Shown: positions 20,968 to 30,126 of the stretch, in pieces
How positions within the stretch are numbered: the stretch's first letter is position 1
How the letters are laid out: every line of letters starts with the position of its first letter
Assembly: GCF_023983475.1 (NCBI RefSeq)
Contig: NZ_CP092713.1
Location: forward strand, 682,001-746,000
Reading direction: 5' to 3'
Length of the DNA stretch: 64,000 nucleotides
Source of the DNA: Aliivibrio fischeri ATCC 7744 = JCM 18803 = DSM 507
GTDB taxonomy: Bacteria > Pseudomonadota > Gammaproteobacteria > Enterobacterales > Vibrionaceae
Position numbers and translations under genes: made by a program
The notes under the pieces: generated by a model
Databases searched by the model: none
Seen by the model: only the letters and a program-made list of their open reading frames with translations
Told to the model about the DNA's origin: nothing

Positions 20968-22077
20968 TTATACGCCAGCTTCTTTATAGAGTCTTTGGCA
21001 TGCTTTTCCATCGTTATGGAATAAATGGCAACGATGAGCTGGTATACCAACGGAGAATTGTTCTCCTGCTTTTACTAGAGCAGTGTCAGGAACACGGTAT
21101 ATCATATCCGCATCACCATCTTCTATTGTTAAGTAGATTTGTGTTTCATATCCCAATTTTTCAACGACTAAAATATCTCCATCGATGACAGCATCGCCAT
21201 TTTCAGCAGGGACTAAATGCTCAGGACGAATACCTAAAGACATGCGTTCGCCACGTTTTACGTTTGAACCATCAACGGGGATCCAGAATGAAGCCCCATT
21301 TTTAAATTGAACTTTAACTTGACTTTTCTCAACTTCTTCAATAAAGACGCTAATAAAGTTCATTTTTGGAGACCCAATAAAGCCAGCAACAAAGCGGTTT
21401 TTAGGGTAATGATATAACTCAAGAGGTGCGCCTACTTGTGATACGTAACCACCATCGAGTACGACAATTTTTTCTGCCATTGTCATTGCTTCAACCTGAT
21501 CATGGGTTACGTAGATCATGGTGCAGCCTAGCTTTTTATGCAGTTTTGCAATTTCAATACGCATTTGAACACGTAGTGCTGCATCAAGGTTGGATAAAGG
21601 CTCATCTAAAAGGAACACATCAGGTTGAGAAACTAAAGTACGTCCAATGGCAACACGTTGACGCTGACCACCTGATAACGCTTTTGGTTGGCGTTCTAAT
21701 AAGTGACCTAGTTGCAGAATATCGGCTGCATGATCAACACGTTTTTTGATTTCATTTTTGTCTGCTTTTGCCAATTTAAGGCCAAAAGACATGTTATCGA
21801 ATAGGTTAAGGTGAGGGTATAGTGCATAAGATTGGAAGACCATGCCGACACCTCGTTTAGACGGTTCAACATCATTCATGCGTTTATCACCCATGTATAG
21901 ATCGCCTGAGGTAATGTCTTCTAAGCCTGCAATACAGCGTAATAATGTAGATTTACCACAGCCAGATGGGCCAACAAATACAACAAACTCACCAGAGTTG
22001 ATATCTAAGTCTACATTTTTCGAGATCTTAACGTCGCCGTAGGATTTGCAAACGTTGCGTAAAGTGACACTCGTCAT
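20968..22077 (-). CDS. malK: MalK, maltose/maltodextrin ABC transporter ATPase
   Basis: A protein of 369 residues. The ATPase half has Walker [10 protein letters not shown], the Q-loop region [11 protein letters not shown], the signature [13 protein letters not shown], Walker [15 protein letters not shown] and the H-loop THDQVEA. The C-terminal half is the MalK-type OB-fold regulatory domain ([10 protein letters not shown]). It powers MalFGK2 and, when transport is idle, holds MalT inactive. I begin at the ATG at 22077 (MTSVTLRNV, matching E. coli MASVQLQNV), preceded by GAGGA; the ATG 15 nt upstream overlaps that ribosome-binding site. Divergent from malEFG. Confidence 0.97.
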   Translation of the reverse strand: MTSVTLRNVCKSYGDVKISKNVDLDINSGEFVVFVGPSGCGKSTLLRCIAGLEDITSGDLYMGDKRMNDVEPSKRGVGMVFQSYALYPHLNLFDNMSFGLKLAKADKNEIKKRVDHAADILQLGHLLERQPKALSGGQRQRVAIGRTLVSQPDVFLLDEPLSNLDAALRVQMRIEIAKLHKKLGCTMIYVTHDQVEAMTMAEKIVVLDGGYVSQVGAPLELYHYPKNRFVAGFIGSPKMNFISVFIEEVEKSQVKVQFKNGASFWIPVDGSNVKRGERMSLGIRPEHLVPAENGDAVIDGDILVVEKLGYETQIYLTIEDGDADMIYRVPDTALVKAGEQFSVGIPAHRCHLFHNDGKACQRLYKEAGV

Positions 22078-22485
22078 TGTGTCCATCCTCATTATTCAAT
22101 TTTAAAAATTCGTTACCAATGGAATTGGCTTTATGACTACATTCTTAAGCAAAACATGGGTTGAGTCATCCTCCTCCTCTGTTTTTTTTCTGGGGGAGTA
22201 GGGGGGAGGAGTACTTGGATCACGTTTTTAAACTAATTAGATGGAGTTCAAAGTTTTTTTAAATTTCAATGTGAACGCGATCTCATTTCAACTTGGTTTT
22301 GTGAACTTACACTACACATATCACGATGGAGATCACGCTTTTGGTTGGCTACTAAAAAGGCGTAGAGAGTAGGAGGATGAATAAGAGTGATGAATTGATG
22401 AAAATACACCTTGAGAATTGAATCATCATCTACTTTAACTTCAACCCTACCGATGATTCATTAATTATAAAAGGAAGGATTCACA
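22078..22485. promoter_or_regulatory. malK-malEFG divergent control region with several MalT boxes and a CRP site
   Basis: A 400-bp gap between divergent operons. MalT-type boxes appear as TCATCC (22166-22171, reverse of GGATGA) beside further GGA repeats, as GGGGAGGAG (22203-22211), and as GGATGA at 22375-22380. A good CRP-type site, TGTGA-N6-TCTCA, lies at 22270-22285, between the two groups. This spacing of distal boxes, CRP and proximal boxes resembles the E. coli malEp-malKp nucleoprotein arrangement. The malE ribosome-binding site AAGGAAGGA is close to its ATG. Confidence 0.72.
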
Positions 22486-23670
22486 ATGAAAAAAGTCCTC
22501 AGTACTGTCGCACTATGCACAATGGCAGCTCTTGGTTCTATTAACGCTTCTGCTGCAATTGAAGAAGGTCAATTAACGATTTGGGTAACGGGTGATAAAG
22601 CTTACGAAGGTATGGCTGAAGTAGGTAAACGTTTTGAAGAAGATACAGGAATTAAAGTAACTGTATCGTTCCCAGACAAAGCAGAAGAAAAATTTGCACA
22701 AGTAGCAGCAGCAGGCGATGGTCCTGACATGATTTTTTACGCACACGACCGTTTTGGTGGCTTTGCTGAAGCGGGTCTATTAGCGGAGATTAAACCTTCA
22801 GAAGAGTTGAAGTCTGAAATCGTTGATTTTGCATGGGATGCAGTAGAATACAAAGGTAAAACAATTGCCTATCCAGTAGCGATTGAATCTGTATCTCTTA
22901 TTTACAATAAAGCTCTTATCAAAAATCCACCTAAAAACTGGGAAGAAATTCCAGCTTTAGATAAGGAAATGATGAAGAATGGCCAAAAAGCGATCATGTG
23001 GCCACTTCGTGGCGGCGCTTATTTTACTTGGCCTTTATTAGCTGCTGATGGTGGATATGCCTTTAAGAAAACCGCTGAAGGTTACGACATTAAAAACGCT
23101 GGTGTAAACCAAAAAGGCGTTCAAGATGCAATGACGTTCATCGAAACCATGGTGAAAGACAAAACCATTTCGGCAGATATGGATTATTCAGTTGCAGAGT
23201 CTGAATTTGTTAAAGGCAATGTGGGTATGATGATCAACGGTCCTTGGGGCTGGGCAAACATCGAAAAAGCGGGCATTGATTATGGCGTAACGACACTGCC
23301 TAAATTCCATGGTCAGGCATCTAAACCATTCGTTGGTGTATGGGTTGGTGGTATCAGTGCAGTATCTCCAAACAAAGATTTAGCCGTTGAGTTTTTTGAA
23401 AGTTACTTGCTAACGGATGAAGGTCTGAAAAGTTTAAATGACGATAAACCTCTAGGTGCTGTAGCTTTAAATTCATTCCAAAAGCAACTTGATACCGATT
23501 CTCGTATTGCTGCGACGATGAATAACGCAATGAATGGTGAAATCATGCCAAACATTCCTCAATTCACTACTTTCTGGTACAGCATGGAAGAAGCATTAGG
23601 TAACGTTGTTGACGGTCGTCAAATGGTGACTGATGCACTGGCTGCTGCTGAAAAACGCATGACTAAATAA
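22486..23670 (+). CDS. malE: MalE, periplasmic maltose/maltodextrin-binding protein
   Basis: A protein of 394 residues with a Sec signal peptide ([16 protein letters not shown], cleavage after ASA near residue 23). The mature protein has the MalE fold: [17 protein letters not shown] at its start, [20 protein letters not shown], and [18 protein letters not shown] in the second lobe. It captures maltodextrins in the periplasm and delivers them to MalFGK2. First gene of malEFG, downstream of the MalT/CRP control region. The gene is intact, unlike malG. Confidence 0.97.
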   Translation: MKKVLSTVALCTMAALGSINASAAIEEGQLTIWVTGDKAYEGMAEVGKRFEEDTGIKVTVSFPDKAEEKFAQVAAAGDGPDMIFYAHDRFGGFAEAGLLAEIKPSEELKSEIVDFAWDAVEYKGKTIAYPVAIESVSLIYNKALIKNPPKNWEEIPALDKEMMKNGQKAIMWPLRGGAYFTWPLLAADGGYAFKKTAEGYDIKNAGVNQKGVQDAMTFIETMVKDKTISADMDYSVAESEFVKGNVGMMINGPWGWANIEKAGIDYGVTTLPKFHGQASKPFVGVWVGGISAVSPNKDLAVEFFESYLLTDEGLKSLNDDKPLGAVALNSFQKQLDTDSRIAATMNNAMNGEIMPNIPQFTTFWYSMEEALGNVVDGRQMVTDALAAAEKRMTK

Positions 23671-23688
23671 CACCTTATTAGTCATACA

Positions 23689-23718
23689 ATTAGGAGTGGA
23701 GTTCGCTTCTCTCCTAAT
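23689..23718 (+). other. Intercistronic hairpin between malE and malF
   Basis: ATTAGGAG (23689-23696) pairs with CTCCTAAT (23711-23718). A hairpin here would protect the malE 3' end and give malE excess over malF, the role played by REP elements at this place in E. coli. That role is inferred. Confidence 0.5.
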
Positions 23719-23814
23719 AATAACGAATCATCTCTTCTTTAATATCCACATAAGTAAGCCTATTTTATCTAAGTGGGCTTACTAGGTTGGTATTTTTAAA
23801 AGGTCTTGAAGCTT

Positions 23815-25359
23815 ATGACAACAGCAGTTGCTTCTCAAACGAATTATAAATCTGTACTGAAATGGGGGATTTTATCTGCCGTAGCAGCACTGAATGGTTA
23901 CGTTTGTGTTCTTATGTATTCTCGTGGTGAAACTGCATTTGCAATGTTAACACTCGTATTAACGGCACTCGCAGTTTACGTGTTTGGTAGTAAAAAGAAT
24001 TACGCTCACCGTTATACCTATCCGGGTATCGCAGGGATGATTTTATTCATTATTTTCCCATTGGTTTATACGGTTGGTTTAGCATTTACAAACTACAGCG
24101 CAACGAACCAAGTCACCCTTGAACGAGCACAAGCTGTGCATTTAACGAAAACATACCAAAGCGGAAAAAGTTATAGTTTTCAGTTAATGAATCAAGGGAA
24201 TGGTTATGCGTTAACGATTAAAGACTCTGGACAATTATTTGCAACAGAAACCTTTAATTTAGCAGAGGCCGTTGAGCGTAAATTGGAATTAGCTCCTGTG
24301 GATTCTGTTAAAGGCAAAAAAGCAACAATTAAGCAGATTATTGCTAAGCGTCCAAATTTAAACCTTATCACGCTTTCTTTGCCATCAGGTGAAGAGATCC
24401 AAATGAGTGGGTTACGTAAGTTTGCAGCGGTTGGGCCATTGTTTGTTATGCAAGAAGATGGCGAAACGCTCTATAACAATAAAACAGAAACGTATTTTAA
24501 AGCAAATCACGATACGGGTTTTTATCAAGAAGTCGATGATAACGATGTCTTTGTTGGAGACCCAATTTCACCTGGCTTTATCGTTAATGTGGGGGGCGCA
24601 AACTTTGAGCGTATTTGGAAAGATGATGGCATCAAAGAGCCTTTCATTAGTATCTTTATTTGGACAGTAATTTTTGCAACTTGTACTGTTGTATTTACGC
24701 TTGCGATCGGCCTAGTGCTTGCCGCAGTTGTACAATGGGAAGAGTTAAAAGGACGTGCCGTTTATCGTTTATTGTTGATACTCCCTTATGCGGTACCAGC
24801 GTTCATCTCTATCTTGATTTTCCGAGGCTTGTTTAACCAAAGTTTTGGTGAGATCAATATGCTATTAGACAGCATGTTTGGTATTCAACCAAATTGGTTC
24901 TCTGATCCGTTCACCGCAAAAGTGATGGTATTGATTGTAAATACTTGGTTAGGTTTTCCATACATGATGATCTTATGTATGGGGCTATTGAAGTCTATAC
25001 CTGAAGATTTGTATGAAGCATCAGCCATTGATGGTGCTGGACCGCTTCAAAACTTCTTGAAGATCACGGTTCCTATGATGGTGAAACCATTAACACCATT
25101 ATTAATTGCGGCATTTGCTTTTAACTTTAATAACTTTGTAATGATTGCCTTATTAACTAAAGGTGGTCCAAACATGATAGGTACAACAGAGCCTGCGGGT
25201 TATACGGACTTATTAGTAAGTTATACCTACCGAATAGCGTTTGAAGGTAGTGGTGGTCAAGACTTTGGTCTGGCAAGTGCAATAGCGACGTTGATCTTCT
25301 TACTAGTAGGTGGTTTGGCACTACTGAACCTACGTTTTACAAAATTATCAAATAATTAA
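23815..25359 (+). CDS. malF: MalF, maltose transporter permease
   Basis: A protein of about 514 residues with the unusual MalF layout: N-terminal helices, a large periplasmic domain (about residues 90-260), then six helices with the EAA loop (LYEASAIDGAGPLQNF) that docks on MalK. The ATG at 23815 is chosen over a TTG nine bases upstream because the AAAAGG site lies too close to the TTG. It forms the MalFGK2 complex with MalG, whose gene is broken here, so the permease is predicted to be non-functional despite an intact malF. Confidence 0.95.
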   Translation: MTTAVASQTNYKSVLKWGILSAVAALNGYVCVLMYSRGETAFAMLTLVLTALAVYVFGSKKNYAHRYTYPGIAGMILFIIFPLVYTVGLAFTNYSATNQVTLERAQAVHLTKTYQSGKSYSFQLMNQGNGYALTIKDSGQLFATETFNLAEAVERKLELAPVDSVKGKKATIKQIIAKRPNLNLITLSLPSGEEIQMSGLRKFAAVGPLFVMQEDGETLYNNKTETYFKANHDTGFYQEVDDNDVFVGDPISPGFIVNVGGANFERIWKDDGIKEPFISIFIWTVIFATCTVVFTLAIGLVLAAVVQWEELKGRAVYRLLLILPYAVPAFISILIFRGLFNQSFGEINMLLDSMFGIQPNWFSDPFTAKVMVLIVNTWLGFPYMMILCMGLLKSIPEDLYEASAIDGAGPLQNFLKITVPMMVKPLTPLLIAAFAFNFNNFVMIALLTKGGPNMIGTTEPAGYTDLLVSYTYRIAFEGSGGQDFGLASAIATLIFLLVGGLALLNLRFTKLSNN

Positions 25360-25427
25360 TGTTTGAGTAGCTATTTATCCAAAGTGATATTTAGCTGCTT
25401 AACTTCAAAAAATAAGGATTCATTGAT

Positions 25428-26308
25428 ATGCCAATGGTTCAAGGAAAAAACTTAAAATATCGCGTTTGGGCAACACACATTGCAATGTGGATTTTCTTAG
25501 CAATGATCATTTTCCCATTATTGATGGTTATTACGATTTCATTCCGTGAAGGTAACTTTGCAACAGGCAGTATTATTCCGGAAAGTCCATCGTTAGAGCA
25601 CTGGAAACTTGCACTAGGTATTGCCGTTGAGCATGCTGATGGCTCAACCACTCAGCCTCCATTCCCTGTGTTAACTTGGTTATGGAACTCAGTTAAAATT
25701 GCAGCTATCAGTTCTGTATTAATTGTCGCTTTATCAACAACCAGTGCTTATGCCTTTGCCCGTCTGCGTTTTAAAGGTAAAGAAACACTACTAAAAGGTA
25801 TGATGATTTTCCAAATGTTCCCAGCGGTATTGGCTTTGGTTGCTCTGTACGCCTTATTTGATAAGTTAGGTCAGTACATACCATTCTTAGGCTTAAATAC
25901 GCATGGTGGCTTGATCTTCGCCTATCTTGGTGGGATCGCAGGACGATCAAGGGGTACTTTGAAACGATAGATGGTTCGTTAGAAGAAGCAGCCGCATTAG
26001 ATGGTGCTACGCCTTGGCAAGCTTTCCGTCTTGTTTTACTGCCATTATCTGTTCCAATTTTGGCTGTTGTATTTATTTTGTCATTTATTGGGGTAATTAC
26101 TGAGGTTCCTGTAGCATCTTTACTACTTTCTGATGTAAACTCATACACATTAGCAGTTGGTATGCAACAATATTTATACCCTCAGAACTACTTATGGGGT
26201 GATTTTGCGGCCGCTGCAGTATTATCAGCATTACCTATTACATTGGTTTTCTTACTAGCTCAGAAGTTCCTCGTAGGTGGTTTGACAGCCGGTGGTGTAA
26301 AAGGATAA
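25428..26308 (+). pseudogene. malG: MalG maltose transporter permease, disrupted by a 10-nt deletion
   Basis: The first 171 codons match MalG up to FAYLGGIA, then run out of frame to a stop at 25968-25970. The rest of MalG continues in another frame from 25941 to 26308: [20 protein letters not shown], including the EAA loop, and the conserved end [10 protein letters not shown]. coli MalG has [14 protein letters not shown] after GGVA. Counting codons shows that 10 nt encoding most of LHVW are missing between 25940 and 25941. A 10-nt loss is not a typical base-calling error. The truncated product would lack the MalK-docking loop. Confidence 0.92.
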
Positions 26309-26364
26309 CGATAATTATACGGACCCGTACATTTTTGGGCAGGGTCCACTGCGTGAAGAGCTTT

Positions 26365-26430
26365 ATGATGGTTTGGTCGCCGATCGGTAAAGTGTTCAGC
26401 GCAATATTGGCATTACGCATAGCTGGGTAA
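26365..26430 (+). CDS. Possible 21-residue ORF after malG
   Basis: A short frame (MMVWSPIGKVFSAILALR, then a few residues) begins 57 nt after the malG stop and ends before the operon terminator; AAGAG lies close upstream. It is hydrophobic. There is no independent evidence that it is translated, and it may be chance. Confidence 0.2.
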   Translation: MMVWSPIGKVFSAILALRIAG

Positions 26431-26465
26431 GTGTTGCAGGAAGCGACTTTACTTGTTGTAATCAG

Positions 26466-26494
26466 AACCGAAGTATTATCACTTCGGTTTTTTT
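26466..26494 (+). terminator. Intrinsic terminator of malEFG
   Basis: AACCGAAGT (26466-26474) pairs with ACTTCGGTT (26481-26489) around a 6-nt loop and is followed by T residues. Confidence 0.88.
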
Positions 26495-26522
26495 CTGTCT
26501 AGATAAAATGGATAGAAGTGAT

Positions 26523-27485
26523 TTATGGCATTAAGGTGGTGCAAAACACGTTAGATTGATTTCGTCCATTTTCTTTTGAATAGTAAAGTGCTTTATCAGC
26601 CGCTTCTAGCCATGATAAGTGATCAGGATGTTCGTTTGATAGCTCACAAATACCTAAACTTACTCGGTAATGAATCTCTTCACTTTCAGTTGAAATTGTG
26701 CTGTTTTCAATGCGTTTACGTAAACGCTCGGTGAAATAGAAAGCTTGCTCAGCGTTTGTATATGGCAGAATAACGGTAAATTCCTCACCACCATACCGTC
26801 CACAAATATCCGTGTTACGCGAGGTTTTTCTTAATAGTTCTGCTGCATCACGAATCACATCATCACCTACAGTATGCCCAAAGTTATCATTGACCTTCTT
26901 AAAGTGGTCAATATCAAACATCACAATGGATGACACTCTTTCCGCCGCTCTTGCTTCATTAAATTCTTTTTTTAAGCATGATTCCCAATAAGCACGATTA
27001 TAAAGCTGTGTTAAGCCATCGATTTTACTTAGTGTAGAAAGCTGGTGGTTGGAATTTTCTAGGTGCAATGTGTTTTTTGCAATTTCGGTAACGTCATGGA
27101 TGATCAAACTGATGTGCGAAACGTTACCATTTACGTCTGTTAGAGGAGAAAACGTAATGTTTTGACGCATCTCGGTTAACCCATTCGAAATAGGCGTAAA
27201 GTTCTTAAATTTAAATAGATAAGGCCTATCTTCCCAACAGGAGAAACCACGAGTATTTAAACTAAAGGAGGTCATGACTTTTTTAACTAGCCAAGGTTTT
27301 GGTAAATCAGGAACTACTTCAAATAGATTATGGTTAAGAATTTTCTCAGCGGTAATGCCGCTATAAGATTGCATAAAGTTGTTCCAAGCACACACCTTAA
27401 AATTTTTATCTACCACAATTAAGCCTGCATCTAAATCACCAATGATCTGCATGGCCCAATGAAAATCACTCATATCAGAATTCAT
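26523..27485 (-). CDS. PAS-GGDEF diguanylate cyclase
   Basis: A protein of 320 residues. A PAS domain (about 10-140; GLIVVDKNFKVCAWNNFMQS) precedes a GGDEF domain (about 150-310) with DGLTQLYNRAYWE, FDIDHFKKVNDNFGH and an intact GGEEF active site near residues 229-233. It is predicted to make cyclic di-GMP in the cytoplasm; no membrane segment is seen. Its start overlaps the stop of the upstream receiver-CheC gene by one base, so the two are translationally coupled and probably form one signalling module. Confidence 0.9.
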   Translation of the reverse strand: MNSDMSDFHWAMQIIGDLDAGLIVVDKNFKVCAWNNFMQSYSGITAEKILNHNLFEVVPDLPKPWLVKKVMTSFSLNTRGFSCWEDRPYLFKFKNFTPISNGLTEMRQNITFSPLTDVNGNVSHISLIIHDVTEIAKNTLHLENSNHQLSTLSKIDGLTQLYNRAYWESCLKKEFNEARAAERVSSIVMFDIDHFKKVNDNFGHTVGDDVIRDAAELLRKTSRNTDICGRYGGEEFTVILPYTNAEQAFYFTERLRKRIENSTISTESEEIHYRVSLGICELSNEHPDHLSWLEAADKALYYSKENGRNQSNVFCTTLMP

Positions 27486-28480
27486 TATAAAACACTCTCT
27501 AAAATTGATTTAATGGCAGACAAAGAATCGTTATCCATTAAGAAGATAACATCACATTTTAAATCCATACTTTCTGCAGAATAAACAAACTCAATAGTAA
27601 AAATATCTTTATCATATTCACCTAAGAATTGGTGATTATCTTTGAGTGCTGCTTTTAATTGGTCACTATTTAAAACGATGGGTTGGCGCAATGAAATGGC
27701 GATGTCTAATTGTTTGCTAAAAGATAAGAGAAAGGCAGAGACAAGCAGGTTTGCGATATCCAGAATCGCTTCATTGGTCGTTGTATTTTTACCGCTTTCA
27801 TTAACGCTAAGCAATTCTTTTAAATTATCACCATGTAAACAAACAAGTGCCTCTCCGTTGATCCCATATCCAACAAAACGTTGAGATATGGCTCGGTACT
27901 CAGAGTTATTAATAATATCTTGAAGAACCATTTTTAACTCAGAGTGATGCAATGTAGCGACATTGGGTAGGGGCATATCAATGAAGCGATCAAATTGTTC
28001 AGAAATAAGAGCAGCGCTGGCACCAAGTGCGATGTTACTGATCTCTTTAATACTTGAGATAATGTCAATGGATGAACTGTTTTTCACTCTCTTTGATTGA
28101 GAATCTGCAACAATGTTGAGTAACGGTATTTGATATTTTTTAAATACTTGTTGAATAACGTCATTGCTAAATGGTTTTTCAATAAACTCTTTTGCACCAA
28201 GCTCATAGCATCGTTGTCTGGCTTTTTCTTGTATATCAGCAGAGACAACGATGATATGAGTTTGATAAGAATTTACTGGCAAAGAAGCCAATACTTCAAA
28301 ACCATCCATGATAGGCATGGTAAGGTCAAGAAAGAGAACATCAATGTTATGCTCAGATAAAATCTGTGACCCTTCTTTACCATTTTCAGCATAGAAAACA
28401 TTAACTTCACTGGTGCTTTTTATATGACGAGCTAATGATTTTCGAGCGATTTTTGAATCATCACAAATTAATATTTTCAT
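27485..28480 (-). CDS. Response regulator with C-terminal CheC-like domain
   Basis: A protein of 331 residues. The N-terminal receiver has the acidic pair at residues 8-9 (ICDDSK), the phospho-acceptor D52 (LFLDLTMPIMDG) and the lysine in FIEKPF. The C-terminal half (about 145-330) resembles the CheC/CheX phosphatase fold, with the helix pattern SSIKEISNIALGASAALIS and a second related helix. Such proteins usually dephosphorylate response regulators or act as output modules. Coupled to the diguanylate cyclase gene that follows. The cognate kinase is not in the window. Confidence 0.85.
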   Translation of the reverse strand: MKILICDDSKIARKSLARHIKSTSEVNVFYAENGKEGSQILSEHNIDVLFLDLTMPIMDGFEVLASLPVNSYQTHIIVVSADIQEKARQRCYELGAKEFIEKPFSNDVIQQVFKKYQIPLLNIVADSQSKRVKNSSSIDIISSIKEISNIALGASAALISEQFDRFIDMPLPNVATLHHSELKMVLQDIINNSEYRAISQRFVGYGINGEALVCLHGDNLKELLSVNESGKNTTTNEAILDIANLLVSAFLLSFSKQLDIAISLRQPIVLNSDQLKAALKDNHQFLGEYDKDIFTIEFVYSAESMDLKCDVIFLMDNDSLSAIKSILESVL

Positions 28481-28785
28481 TATTATTTTTAGTTAATTAC
28501 AGTCGTTACATCATCCTAAGTGATGTTAGTTACAAATCAATAAATATCCCATATTGAATAATTCAACTACGATCTAGTTAACAGAATGTTTGTAAAATTT
28601 ATTTAAAGAAAACGTTTACATAGTTAAAAAATAATTTCTCAAAAATTGATCTAAGACATGTTTATGACAAAAATGTAGATAGGTGCTAAAACAAAAGTTG
28701 AATCATTAAAAAATAGTTGAATAATGGGTTGTAGCAACAAAAGGCACGACTCTATGTGCAACCTACATATCTATAAAAGAGAATA
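28481..28785. other. AT-rich divergent intergenic region
   Basis: It separates the receiver-CheC gene from ackA and must hold both promoters. I see AT-rich tracts and isolated TTGAT half-sites, but no convincing complete operator, RNA gene or ORF. Confidence 0.5.
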
Positions 28786-29982
28786 ATGATGAACAACGAA
28801 TACGTATTAGTTATCAATTCAGGCAGCTCTTCACTTAAGTTTGCTGTAATCGATTCTGTTTCTGGTGATGCAGTATTAAGCGGGTTAGGTGAGTGTTTCG
28901 GCCTTGAAGATGCTCGTATGAGCTGGAAGTATCAAGGACAGAAAACAGAAATTGCCATTGAAGGTAATGAAAACCACCATAAGATAGCTATTGGTAAATT
29001 AGTAGGTCTAACAGAAGAGTTAGGTTTTACTGATGGTATCGTTGCTATCGGTCACCGTATCGTTCACGGCGGTGAAAAATTTACTAAGACAGTTCGTATT
29101 AATGAAGAAGTAACAAAAGAAATTGAAAGTCTATCTGACTTAGCTCCTCTTCATAACCCAGCTGGCGCTATTGGCATTCGTGCTGCTGTTGAAGCCTTCC
29201 CTTCTCTCCCTCAATTTGCGGTATTTGACACAGCGTTCCACCAAACTATGCCTAAGCGTGCATACACTGGTGCTATTGCTAAAGAGTTATATACTGATTT
29301 TGGGGTTCGTCGTTACGGTTTCCACGGTACAAGTCACTACTTTGTAAGTCGTGAAGCTGCAAAAATGATCAATAAACCGATTGAAGAGTCGAACTTTATT
29401 TCTGTTCACCTAGGTAATGGCGCATCAGTTTGTGCAATTAAAGACGGTAACAGTGTAGACACATCAATGGGCTTCACTCCGCTTTCAGGTCTAATGATGG
29501 GTACACGTTGTGGTGACTTAGACCCAGGTATCATTGAATACCTACTTAAGAAAGGTTGGTCACAAGAGCAAGTGTTTAACTCTCTAAACAAAGAGTCTGG
29601 CTTCCTAGGTGTGTCCGGTCTAACAAGTGATGCTCGTGGTATCCTTGAGGCGATGGAAGAGGGACACGAAGGTGCGACACTAGCATTCCAAGTGTTTACA
29701 TACCGTGTTGCTAAGTACGTGGCTTCTTACCTAGCTGCATTAGATTCTTTAGATGGCATCATCTTCACTGGTGGTATCGGTGAGAACTCATTACCAATCC
29801 GTCGTGAGATCTTAAGCAACCTTAAGATTCTTGGTTTTGTTGAAGATGTTGCAGGTAACGAAGGTGCTCGTTTTGGCGCTGATGGCATTATTGCTAAATC
29901 AGAAATGCTGAATGCGGTTGCTATGGTTATCCCAACTAATGAAGAATTTGTTATCGCTCAACAGTCTGTTGAACTGCTGTAA
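28786..29982 (+). CDS. ackA: Acetate kinase
   Basis: A protein of 398 residues with the ASKHA-fold signatures of AckA: VLVINSGSSSLKFAVID at the N-terminus, GHRIVHGG, RRYGFHGTSHYFVSR, and GIIFTGGIGENS near the C-terminus. It interconverts acetyl phosphate plus ADP with acetate plus ATP. It stands alone, without the pta gene that normally accompanies the main ackA, so it is probably a second, separately regulated copy. That is inference from context. A terminator follows. Confidence 0.95.
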   Translation: MMNNEYVLVINSGSSSLKFAVIDSVSGDAVLSGLGECFGLEDARMSWKYQGQKTEIAIEGNENHHKIAIGKLVGLTEELGFTDGIVAIGHRIVHGGEKFTKTVRINEEVTKEIESLSDLAPLHNPAGAIGIRAAVEAFPSLPQFAVFDTAFHQTMPKRAYTGAIAKELYTDFGVRRYGFHGTSHYFVSREAAKMINKPIEESNFISVHLGNGASVCAIKDGNSVDTSMGFTPLSGLMMGTRCGDLDPGIIEYLLKKGWSQEQVFNSLNKESGFLGVSGLTSDARGILEAMEEGHEGATLAFQVFTYRVAKYVASYLAALDSLDGIIFTGGIGENSLPIRREILSNLKILGFVEDVAGNEGARFGADGIIAKSEMLNAVAMVIPTNEEFVIAQQSVELL

Positions 29983-30006
29983 TTTCTTCTAAAATATAGA
30001 ATAATA

Positions 30007-30036
30007 AAAAGCGAGCTATGATGGCTCGCTTTTTTT
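30007..30036. terminator. Bidirectional terminator between ackA and brxL
   Basis: AAAAGCGAGC pairs with GCTCGCTTTT around a 7-nt loop, with T residues following on both strands. It ends ackA and is well placed to end the BREX transcript, marking the left border of the BREX locus. Confidence 0.88.
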
Positions 30037-30126
30037 GTAGGTTTGTTTATGGTATATAAAGATTAAAAACCGTCGTAAAACCAGTGATTAAAATTTTAGT
30101 TTGGTGAAGAAGTGAGGAGTTTCCAC

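Noticed and set aside
25428-25970. Programmed frameshifting to explain the split malG
   Set aside because: A 10-nt stretch of conserved coding sequence is physically absent, and there is no slippery heptamer at the junction.
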